This document shows, piece by piece, positions 1 to 5,205 of a stretch of DNA of 5,205 nt. The notes under the pieces are model-generated. The model did not search any database, had not been told where the DNA came from, and worked only from the letters and a program-made list of their open reading frames with translations. Within the stretch, counting starts at the first letter, position 1. Each line of letters begins with the position of its first letter. Both the position numbers and the translations under genes were made by a program. Origin of the DNA: an uncultured Opitutia bacterium (lineage in GTDB: Bacteria > Verrucomicrobiota > Verrucomicrobiia > Opitutales > UBA953). The DNA lies in the NCBI GenBank assembly GCA_937874455.1, contig CALNBE010000090.1, positions 1-5,205 of the forward strand, read 5' to 3'.

Positions 1-85
1 CCCGGTTTACGGCGTGCAGTTTCACCCCGAATCCTATGCCACCGAGCACGGGATGCGGCTGCTGGAAAATTTCCTCCGCCTCTGA
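1..85 (+). CDS. Class I glutamine amidotransferase, TrpG/PabA type (3' end only)
   Basis: Only the last 27 codons are present, read from base 2 to the TGA at 83-85. The peptide carries the motif GVQFHPES followed by a T-E-H-G-x-x-LL-x-NFL ending. This is the C-terminal signature of the glutaminase subunit of anthranilate synthase (TrpG) or aminodeoxychorismate synthase (PabA). The His and Glu of the HPE motif are the second and third members of the Cys-His-Glu triad that frees ammonia from glutamine for chorismate amination. The catalytic Cys lies upstream of the window. The ending TEHG...LLENFL fits TrpG/PabA better than the GMP-synthase or carbamoyl-phosphate-synthase glutaminases, but TrpG and PabA cannot be told apart from this fragment, and many bacteria use one protein for both roles. 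It ends 9 bases before nrdR on the same strand, suggesting cotranscription. Confidence 0.85.
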   Translation, partial: PVYGVQFHPESYATEHGMRLLENFLRL

Positions 86-94
86 TTTTTCGCC

Positions 95-553
95 ATGTAC
101 TGCCCGAAGTGCGGTCATCAGGACACCAAGGTGCTCGACACGCGCATCGCCGCCAACGGCCTGTCCATCCGCCGCCGCCGCCAGTGCCTAGCCTGCGAAT
201 ACCGCTTCAACACCGTCGAGGAAATTTTGCCCGAGGACATTCTGGTCGTGAAGCGCGACGGCTCCCGCGAGTCTTTCGACCGCGCCAAAATCCACCATGG
301 CGTGCGCAAGGCGACCGAGAAGCGCCCCATTCCGGGCGAGCAGGTCAACCAGCTCGTCTCCGACGTGGTCAGCGCCATCCAGCAGCGCTGCGAAACGGAA
401 ATTCCCTCGCGCGACATCGGCGAGCTGATCATGGAACATCTCCGCCAGCTCGACCACATCGCCTACGTGCGCTTCGCCAGCGTGTATCGTGATTTTCACG
501 ACATCGACGAGCTGCAGCAAATGATCACCCAGCTCCGGCGCGACAAACCCTGA
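95..553 (+). CDS. nrdR: Transcriptional repressor NrdR (ATP-cone, zinc ribbon)
   Basis: NrdR is a cytoplasmic repressor that senses ATP/dATP and shuts down ribonucleotide reductase operons by binding paired NrdR boxes. The 152-residue product has the usual family length and layout. An N-terminal zinc ribbon carries CPKCG (Cys3, Cys6) and CLAC (Cys31, Cys34), with the basic RRRR run at 26-29 just before the second pair that is typical of the DNA-binding face. The ATP-cone spans about residues 49-139, starting with VVKRDG and containing FDRAKI, EKRPI and the closing VRFASVYRDF. The ATG at 95 is the start because the protein must begin MYCPKCG; nothing is missing. The leader (bases 86-94) is pyrimidine-rich with no Shine-Dalgarno. 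No ribonucleotide reductase gene and no obvious NrdR box are in the window, so its targets lie elsewhere. It is followed 11 bases later by thiM. Confidence 0.97.
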   Translation: MYCPKCGHQDTKVLDTRIAANGLSIRRRRQCLACEYRFNTVEEILPEDILVVKRDGSRESFDRAKIHHGVRKATEKRPIPGEQVNQLVSDVVSAIQQRCETEIPSRDIGELIMEHLRQLDHIAYVRFASVYRDFHDIDELQQMITQLRRDKP

Positions 554-564
554 TTTTCCTTTCC
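554..564 (+). promoter_or_regulatory. All-pyrimidine translation leader of thiM
   Basis: The whole gap between the nrdR stop and the thiM ATG is ttttcctttcc, with no purine at all, so it cannot pair with the anti-Shine-Dalgarno of 16S rRNA. The last codons of nrdR also lack a GGAG-like run. Initiation must rely on re-initiation after nrdR, on a U-rich tract recognised by ribosomal protein S1, or on start-codon accessibility. The lack of a site is seen; the mechanism is inference. Confidence 0.4.
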
Positions 565-1365
565 ATGCTTGACGCCGTCATTGCCATTCGAGAGCGCCTC
601 CGCTCCCACAGCCCGCTTGTTCACTGCCTGACCAATCAGGTGGTGAAAAACTTCACCGCCAACGTGCTGCTCGCACTGGGGGCCGCGCCCGCCATGGTCG
701 AGGATCCCGGCGAGGCCGGCGAATTCGCCTCCGTCGCCAGCGGACTGCTGGTCAACCTGGGCACGCTCAGTCGCGAGCAAATCCAGGCGATGGACAACGC
801 CATTTCCTCCGCCCGCAAAATCAACACGCCCTGGGTGCTCGATCCGGTGGCGGTCGGCGGACTTTCCCTTCGCACCGACTTCGCCCGCAAAATCATTTCC
901 TCCAGCCCGGCCATCATTCGCGGCAACGCCTCCGAGATCATCGCCCTCGCGGGACAAGACGGCGGCGGGCGGGGTGTCGAGAGCGGCCGCAGTTCCGAGG
1001 CGGCGCTGGAGGCCGCCCGGTCGCTGTCCCGCAAAACCGGCGCGGTAGTATTGGTGACTGGCAAAACCGACTACGCGATTTCGGGCGCAAAGGAAATTGC
1101 CATCGCCAACGGCCATCCGCTGCTCACCCGCGTCACCGGAGTCGGCTGCGCCATGGGTGCGGTTTGCGCCGCCACCGCCGCCGTCGCCGACTCTCCACTG
1201 GAGGCTGCGGTGGCATCTGCGGTTTTCTTCGGCGTCGCCGGGGAAATCGCCGCCCGTCATGCGCCGCACCCCGGCACCTTTGCCGTGAAGTTTCTCGACG
1301 CGCTCGACGCGCTCAACGCCACTTTGCTGGTGGAATACGCCCGCGTTTCCTCTGCGGAACAATAA
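565..1365 (+). CDS. thiM: Hydroxyethylthiazole kinase ThiM
   Basis: ThiM phosphorylates 4-methyl-5-(2-hydroxyethyl)thiazole with ATP, giving the thiazole phosphate used by ThiE; it is a salvage enzyme of the ribokinase-like fold, cytoplasmic and usually trimeric. The 266-residue length is normal. Visible family motifs in order are VHCLTNQVVKNFTAN at 19-33, the LGAAPAM-E turn near 38-46, LVNLGTL at 62-68, VLDPVAVG at 91-98, IIRGNASEI at 117-125, VLVTGKTDY at 162-170 and the anion-hole/catalytic segment VTGVGCAMGA at 190-199, with Cys195 at the position of the conserved catalytic-site cysteine. The ATG at 565 puts the first motif at the usual distance from the N terminus. It sits 11 bases after nrdR and 22 before thiE. 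No TPP riboswitch can fit in front of it, so any thiamine control acts from upstream of the operon or is absent. Confidence 0.97.
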   Translation: MLDAVIAIRERLRSHSPLVHCLTNQVVKNFTANVLLALGAAPAMVEDPGEAGEFASVASGLLVNLGTLSREQIQAMDNAISSARKINTPWVLDPVAVGGLSLRTDFARKIISSSPAIIRGNASEIIALAGQDGGGRGVESGRSSEAALEAARSLSRKTGAVVLVTGKTDYAISGAKEIAIANGHPLLTRVTGVGCAMGAVCAATAAVADSPLEAAVASAVFFGVAGEIAARHAPHPGTFAVKFLDALDALNATLLVEYARVSSAEQ

Positions 1366-1387
1366 ATTTTCCTCCGCCCTTTTTCCC
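1366..1387 (+). promoter_or_regulatory. Pyrimidine-rich translation leader of thiE
   Basis: The 22-base gap between the thiM TAA and the thiE ATG holds only two purines (A1366 and G1375) and contains cctcc, the complement of a Shine-Dalgarno rather than one. As with nrdR and thiM, no ribosome-binding sequence is visible. The gap is too short for a promoter with its own leader, which supports cotranscription with thiM. Confidence 0.4.
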
Positions 1388-2011
1388 ATGCCCGCTTCCG
1401 TCAACTACTCGCTCTATCTGGTCACCGACGACGCCGCACGCTGCCGGCTCGGCCTGCTTGACACGGTGGCGGAGGCCGTCGCGGGCGGAGCCACCGTCGT
1501 TCAATACCGCGCCCCGCACCGCCAGAAACGCCTGGCCTACGAGGAGGCGCTAGCGCTCCGGCAACTGCTCGCGCCGCAAAAAGTCCCCCTCATCATCAAC
1601 GACCATGCCGATCTGGCCCTGGCGGTGGAGGCGGACGGCGTGCATGTCGGCCAGCGCGATCTGCCCGCCGCCGCAGTCCGCCAAATCATCGGGCCCGGCA
1701 AACTGCTCGGCCTCTCCATTTCCTCCGCAGCCCAGCTCGCCGCCACCGATTTTTCCCTGCTCGACTACATCGGCATCGGCCCGGTTTTCACCACGCAAAC
1801 GAAACTCGACGCCGCCCCGGTAGTCGGCCCGGAAACGCTCGCACAACTGGTCCGGCAAAGCTGGGTCCCGGTTGTCGCCATCGGCGGCATTTCCCTGCGA
1901 AACGCCTCCTCCGTCTGGGAAACCGGTGTGAACGGCCTTGCGGTGGTTTCCGCCGTGTGCGGGGCCGCATCCCCGCGCGCCGCCGCGCAAGCCCTGCTTC
2001 AGGCAAGGTAG
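1388..2011 (+). CDS. thiE: Thiamine phosphate synthase ThiE
   Basis: ThiE condenses hydroxymethylpyrimidine diphosphate with thiazole phosphate to give thiamine phosphate, in a TIM barrel in the cytoplasm. The 207 residues match the family length. Motifs are LYLVTDD (9-15), VVQYR (37-41), PLIINDHADLAL (67-78, diphosphate and Mg binding at Asn71/Asp72), DGVHVGQRDLP (83-93, with Asp91 as the second Mg ligand), LGLSIS (107-112, Ser110), YIGIGPVFTTQTK (127-139, with Thr136, Thr138, Lys139), VVAIGGI (162-168) and LAVVSAV (184-190). These match the synthase rather than the tautomerase TenI, and thiM next door agrees. Oddity: the usual Q-x-R-x-K diphosphate clamp reads Q39-Y-R41-A-P43, so the lysine appears to be lost (Lys47 lies a little further on). 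The last 13 bases overlap the 3' end of trhP on the other strand. Confidence 0.94.
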   Translation: MPASVNYSLYLVTDDAARCRLGLLDTVAEAVAGGATVVQYRAPHRQKRLAYEEALALRQLLAPQKVPLIINDHADLALAVEADGVHVGQRDLPAAAVRQIIGPGKLLGLSISSAAQLAATDFSLLDYIGIGPVFTTQTKLDAAPVVGPETLAQLVRQSWVPVVAIGGISLRNASSVWETGVNGLAVVSAVCGAASPRAAAQALLQAR

Positions 2012-3345
2012 CGCGCCACCAGCGTCAACGGCGTGGCCGGGCCGAGATCCGCCCGCACCACATGACCGTTGCCGGGTGCCACGGCAATCGCCGCGCCGTC
2101 CTTGTTCAGCAAAGTCGTCAACCGCACCTCCCGCGTTTCCTCCGGGGAAAGCACCTGCAGACGATCGCCCGAGGCAAAACGGTTTTTCACATCCAAAGTG
2201 GAAAGTCCGGTCGCGGAATCATAGGCGATGACCTCCGCGACAAATTCCTGCTTCAGGCTGCGCGATTGTCCGGTCGCGTAATTTTGCAGCTCGTGCGACT
2301 CGTGCCGCCCGAGAAACCCGTCGGTATAGCCGCGATTCGCCAGTCCGTCCAATTCCTCCAGCAGCCGCGGGTCAAAAGACCGCCCGGCCACCGCGTCATC
2401 AATCGCCCGCCGGTAAATTTGCGCGGTGCGGGCTGCGTAGTAATGCGATTTCGTCCGCCCTTCGATCTTCAGGCTGTCCACGCCGATTTCCACCAACCGC
2501 CGCACATGTTCCACCGCCCGCAGGTCGCGGGAATTCATGATGTAGCTGCCGCTTTCGTCCTCAAAAAACTCCATCCACTCGCCCTCGCGCCGTCCGTTCT
2601 CCTGCAGCAAATACGGCTTCGTCGCCATCGGATGCGGCTGGTATTCCTCCGCGATTTCCTCCGCGCCGCCGGATTTTTCCTCCGGCATAATCACGCCCTC
2701 GGCCGTTTCCCTCGCGGGCGCGAGGCTGTAGTTCCAGCGACAGGCGTTGGTGCATGCGCCCTGGTTGGAATCGCGATTGCTGAAATAACCCGAAAGTAGG
2801 CACCGCCCGGAATGCGCCATGCACAGCGCGCCGTGCACAAACACCTCCAGCTCCATCTCCGGACACTCCTGACGGATCTCCGCAATTTCGTCGAGTGACA
2901 GCTCCCGCGAGAGAATGACGCGTGTCAGGCCCAGCTTCTGCCAAAACTTCACGCTGGCGAAATTCATCGCGTTTGCCTGCACCGAGAGATGCACCGGGAT
3001 GTCCGGCCAGTTTTCCCGCACCAGCATGATCAATCCCGGATCGGCCATGATCAGCGCGTCCGGTCGCAATGCCAGCACCGGCGCGATGTCCTGCACAAAG
3101 GTCCGCAGCTTGCGGTTGTGCGGCGTCAGGTTGATCGCGAGGAAAAACGATTTCCCTTGCTCCCGCGCCATCCGGATTCCCTCCGCCACAAAATCCGCCT
3201 TGCGAAACTCGTTGTTCCGCACCCGCAGACTGTAGCGGGGCAGCCCGGCATAAACGGCATCCGCGCCGTAGGCATACGCATAGCGCAGACTTTTCAACGA
3301 CCCCGCGGGGCAAAGCAATTCCGGACGGCGCGCAGGCGATTTCAT
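1999..3345 (-). CDS. trhP: U32 family tRNA uridine-34 hydroxylase TrhP (YegQ-like)
   Basis: TrhP (formerly YegQ, annotated as a U32 peptidase) makes 5-hydroxyuridine at wobble U34 of tRNAs in a prephenate-dependent pathway; it is not a demonstrated protease. The 448 residues fit E. coli TrhP (about 450) rather than the longer rRNA enzyme RlhA. Seen in order: PELLCPAGSL (8-17), YGADAVYAG (26-34), PRYSLRVRNNEF (36-47), DALIMADPGLIMLVRE (96-111), HLSVQANA (119-126), TRVILSRELSL (141-151), and the U32 signature FVHGALCMAHSGRCLLSG (169-186) with NQGACTNACRW after it. Cys175, Cys182, Cys198 and Cys202 could hold an iron-sulfur cluster as in the relatives UbiU/UbiV. SLKIEGRTKS follows further on. 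The frame is open to an ATG at 3490-3492, but that would add 49 unrelated residues and run into the ftsB-like gene; the ATG at 3343-3345 gives the family N terminus. Its stop overlaps thiE. Confidence 0.93.
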   Translation of the reverse strand: MKSPARRPELLCPAGSLKSLRYAYAYGADAVYAGLPRYSLRVRNNEFRKADFVAEGIRMAREQGKSFFLAINLTPHNRKLRTFVQDIAPVLALRPDALIMADPGLIMLVRENWPDIPVHLSVQANAMNFASVKFWQKLGLTRVILSRELSLDEIAEIRQECPEMELEVFVHGALCMAHSGRCLLSGYFSNRDSNQGACTNACRWNYSLAPARETAEGVIMPEEKSGGAEEIAEEYQPHPMATKPYLLQENGRREGEWMEFFEDESGSYIMNSRDLRAVEHVRRLVEIGVDSLKIEGRTKSHYYAARTAQIYRRAIDDAVAGRSFDPRLLEELDGLANRGYTDGFLGRHESHELQNYATGQSRSLKQEFVAEVIAYDSATGLSTLDVKNRFASGDRLQVLSPEETREVRLTTLLNKDGAAIAVAPGNGHVVRADLGPATPLTLVARYLA

Positions 3346-3357
3346 GCGGCAACAAGC

Positions 3358-3373
3358 TTCCGGAAAACCGGAA
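3358..3373 (-). promoter_or_regulatory. Perfect hairpin just upstream of trhP
   Basis: Read on the minus strand, ttccggttttccggaa is a perfect 6-bp stem with a TTTT loop, ending 12 bases before the trhP ATG. Its 3' arm runs into GGAAG, the only purine-rich candidate ribosome site for trhP, so folding would partly hide that site. It could also act as a weak block on read-through from the ftsB-like gene, but no T-run follows it. The inverted repeat is seen; any regulatory role is inference. Confidence 0.3.
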
Positions 3374-3406
3374 CAACGCAAATCATCTTCACCCTGCCGC
3401 GCAGAA

Positions 3407-3757
3407 TCAACGGGTGCCGAGGCGACCGCCGGTCGTGTTTTGCAGACGCCGCGGTTGTTCCATCTGGAGCACAAACTCCCCGGGTGCCACATATCCCAAA
3501 CGCTGGCGCACTTCGTTCATGAAAAATTCCTGATCATTCCGCACTCGCTTCAAATACTCGTCGTTATTGCGCACCCGCGCCCGAACCGTCTGCACTTTCC
3601 GCTCCAATTCCATCTTGTGTTTTTCCAGCTGAGCCAGTTGACGCTGCGACTCATTCCACGACTCCCAAAAGAAATAACCCACCACCATGAAAATCAAGGT
3701 GATCACCAAAAAGAGGAGCATCCCCCATGAACTGGAGCTAGTCTGAGTCCGAGCCAT
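3407..3757 (-). CDS. Septum formation initiator, FtsB/DivIC-like
   Basis: This 116-residue protein has the plan of FtsB/DivIC: a short hydrophilic, Ser-rich N terminus inside the cell, one membrane segment at about 12-30, and an extracytoplasmic coiled coil. From Leu41 to Val83 the heptad core is continuous (a: L41, K48, V55, V62, L69, Q76, V83; d: L44, L51, V58, N65, V72, F79). The family ending RLGYVAPGEFVLQ (86-98) follows, then a basic tail. In known members this coiled coil pairs with FtsL and joins FtsQ in the divisome that activates septal peptidoglycan synthesis. FtsL and FtsQ are not in the window. The ATG at 3755-3757 is the first in frame, since a TAG lies 30 bases upstream, and no Shine-Dalgarno precedes it. 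It lies 84 bases after nuoN and 61 before trhP. The protein family is clear; its division role is inferred from the family. Confidence 0.85.
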   Translation of the reverse strand: MARTQTSSSSWGMLLFLVITLIFMVVGYFFWESWNESQRQLAQLEKHKMELERKVQTVRARVRNNDEYLKRVRNDQEFFMNEVRQRLGYVAPGEFVLQMEQPRRLQNTTGGRLGTR

Positions 3758-3841
3758 CTGACGCGGGGAAGTAACGGCTGTTATCTAGTTTGAAAAGAGC
3801 AAAATGCGCATCTGCAAAAAATTCCTCCACTCCAGACCGGC

Positions 3842-5205
3842 TCACAGAAAGACGATCAGGAAACTTTGCCAGATTCCTCCCAACACCAAAATCGCCGCGA
3901 GCACGCTCAGAATCAACTTGCTGAAAAACGGCACCGCAATCGGGCGCGCCAGCTCCTGTGCCTTTTCCTCCGAGACCTCCGTCCGAAGAAAGGCCTCTCT
4001 CAGCCAGCCGAAATAATAGTAAACGCCGGCACCCACGCAGAGCAGCGCAATCGTCGCCAGGCACCACAGCCCGGCCTGCAACGCCGCGTAGATAATCAGG
4101 AACTTGGCCACAAAGCCCAGCGAGGGAGGAATTCCCGCCAGCGACCCGACGCCGCAACCCAGTACGCCTGCCAAAAAAGGATTTCTCCGCAGCAGCAACT
4201 GGTAGTCCTCCGTGCTTTGCGCGCTGTCATCCTCCCCAGCCATCGCCGCCATCACCCCGAAGGTCGCAAAGCCGCCGACTAGGTAGGCCGCGAGATAGAT
4301 GACAATGGCCGACGCCGCCAAAGGTTCGCCCGTCAATGCCGCCAGTACACCCAGCAGCAAAAAACCCGCATGAGAAATTCCCGAAAGCCCCATCAGCCGC
4401 TTCACATTCGTTTGCCCCAGCGCCGTCAGATTGCTGAAGAGCAGCGTCGCGCCGGTCATCACCGACAGCAGCCAGTATAACGGCCCCGGCACCGCGCCGG
4501 AGCCCACCGCCGCCGCAAAGGGGCCGGCCAGCAAAATCAACAGGGTAAACATTCCAGCGGCTTTCGACGCCACCGCCAAAAAGGCCGTGGTCGGTGTGGG
4601 CGCGCCTTGGTACACATCCGGCACCCAAATTTGGAAGGGAAACATCCCGATCTTGAAGGCGACGCCGCCGATCACCAGCGAAATGCCGGCGAGGATCAGG
4701 GGGTTGGTCAAATTCGCTTCAATGACCGCCTGCAAAAAGGCAAAATTCATCGCATCGCCAACCGCTCCTCCGTTCAACACCGGATTGCCCGCCGCGCCGT
4801 ACAGCAACACGATGCCGAACAACAGCAACGCCGAACTCAGCCCACCCATCACCAGATATTTTACTCCGGCCTCCAGCGAAGCACTGCTGGTGCGGTTGTA
4901 GCCGACCAGCACGTAAAAACCCACCGTGATCGTTTCCAGCGCCACAAACAACAGCACGAAATGATTGCTCTGCACCAACAGCAGCATCGCCGCCGTCACC
5001 ACCAACGCGATGTGCAGAAACTCCGTAACGGGCAAATTCCGCCTCCGCAGGAACCCTGCGCCCAGCCAGACGACAAAAAAGGCCGCGACCAAAAAGAAAA
5101 CCCGCAGAAACGCGGTGCTCGGCAATCGCTCCGCAAACATCCCGTAGCTCTGCCGAAGCAGCCCGCCGAACAATTCCACCGACGAGCCGGACAATGCAGG
5201 ATTCA
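3842..5205 (-). CDS. nuoN: NADH-quinone oxidoreductase subunit N (5' end outside window)
   Basis: NuoN is one of the three antiporter-like, proton-pumping membrane subunits of respiratory complex I. About twelve of the usual fourteen membrane helices are visible. Counting the TTG codon at 5192-5194 as residue 1, key charged residues are Glu87 in VALETITVGFYVLVGY, Lys112 in SLEAGVKY, Lys181 in AFKIGMFPF, Lys211 in FLAVASKAAG, Lys265 in QTNVKRLMG with His275 in GISHAG, and Lys364 in GFVAKF; these match the proton-path residues of E. coli NuoN. The PDVYQGAPTPTTAFLA broken-helix segment is diagnostic for N over L or M. Gln188 stands where E. coli has His224. The frame is open through the window edge, and comparison with E. 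coli suggests some 45-50 or more residues are missing, so the TTG is not the real start. As the usual last gene of a nuo operon, it would be preceded by nuoM beyond the edge. Confidence 0.95.
   Translation of the reverse strand, partial: NPALSGSSVELFGGLLRQSYGMFAERLPSTAFLRVFFLVAAFFVVWLGAGFLRRRNLPVTEFLHIALVVTAAMLLLVQSNHFVLLFVALETITVGFYVLVGYNRTSSASLEAGVKYLVMGGLSSALLLFGIVLLYGAAGNPVLNGGAVGDAMNFAFLQAVIEANLTNPLILAGISLVIGGVAFKIGMFPFQIWVPDVYQGAPTPTTAFLAVASKAAGMFTLLILLAGPFAAAVGSGAVPGPLYWLLSVMTGATLLFSNLTALGQTNVKRLMGLSGISHAGFLLLGVLAALTGEPLAASAIVIYLAAYLVGGFATFGVMAAMAGEDDSAQSTEDYQLLLRRNPFLAGVLGCGVGSLAGIPPSLGFVAKFLIIYAALQAGLWCLATIALLCVGAGVYYYFGWLREAFLRTEVSEEKAQELARPIAVPFFSKLILSVLAAILVLGGIWQSFLIVFL

Noticed and set aside
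486..600. TPP riboswitch ahead of thiM
   Set aside because: The region is nrdR coding sequence plus an 11-base gap, and the conserved CUGAGA and thi-box elements are not seen.
496..1404. 302-codon open frame on the minus strand opposite thiM
   Set aside because: It covers the unmistakable thiM gene, its product is a Gly/Arg-rich low-information sequence with no family resemblance, and it runs into both neighbours. It is a by-product of GC-rich codon use.
2015..2037. Possible terminator hairpin GCCAC / GTGGC after thiE
   Set aside because: The stem is only 5 bp with a 13-base loop and no T-tract follows, so it does not meet the minimum for an intrinsic terminator.
2668..2686. Inverted repeat GCCGGA / TCCGGC with a 7-base loop
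   Set aside because: It lies deep inside trhP in a Glu/Gly/Ser-coding linker, has no T-run on either side, and is too far from thiE to serve as its terminator; a 6-bp repeat is expected by chance in such GC-rich DNA.
1957..2799. 280-codon open frame on the plus strand opposite trhP
   Set aside because: It overlaps thiE and lies antisense to a clear trhP reading frame; the product is Arg/Pro/His-rich with no recognisable domain.
3346..3492. Longer trhP form starting at the ATG at 3490-3492
   Set aside because: It would add 49 residues with no resemblance to the family, overlap the end of the ftsB-like gene by 86 bases, and displace the conserved PELLxPAG start from its normal N-terminal place.
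3758..3841. Promoter between nuoN and the ftsB-like gene
   Set aside because: A TAGATA and several TTG boxes exist on the minus strand, but no pair at 16-18 base spacing matches the sigma-70 consensus well enough to call.
5192..5194. TTG at 5192-5194 as the start of nuoN
   Set aside because: The frame stays open to the window edge and NuoN homologues have further membrane helices before this point, so the true start lies outside.

Overview
This is an ordinary-looking stretch of GC-rich (roughly 60% by eye) bacterial chromosome. It holds two convergent blocks of housekeeping genes with almost no non-coding DNA. No mobile element, CRISPR array, RNA gene or defence or secretion system is visible. 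The organism is a free-living type of Gram-negative-like bacterium with a respiratory complex I. The protein flavour and the Shine-Dalgarno-poor gene starts make me think of Verrucomicrobiota (Opitutae-like), but that is an impression and not something the window proves.

Plus strand, 1 to 2011: the tail of a class I glutamine amidotransferase of the TrpG/PabA type, then nrdR (ribonucleotide reductase regulator), thiM (hydroxyethylthiazole kinase) and thiE (thiamine phosphate synthase). The gaps are 9, 11 and 22 bases, so these are probably one transcript. ThiM phosphorylates salvaged thiazole alcohol and ThiE joins the product to the pyrimidine diphosphate, so together they form the thiazole-salvage end of thiamine synthesis. 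ThiD is not in the window, and no TPP riboswitch is visible; one could lie upstream of the edge. All three gaps are pyrimidine tracts without a Shine-Dalgarno sequence.

Minus strand, 5205 down to 1999: nuoN (last membrane subunit of NADH dehydrogenase, 5' end cut by the window), a small FtsB/DivIC-like divisome protein, and trhP (yegQ-like U32 family tRNA U34 hydroxylase). The gaps are 84 and 61 bases. The 3' ends of thiE and trhP overlap tail to tail by 13 bases, so the two transcription units run into each other with no intergenic terminator.

Points worth a second look are modest: a ThiE active-site lysine that seems to be replaced by proline, the pyrimidine-only gene leaders, a perfect hairpin that hides the only plausible ribosome site of trhP, a His-to-Gln change in NuoN, and a repeated motif in the FtsB-like protein. 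I found no convincing undescribed system here.
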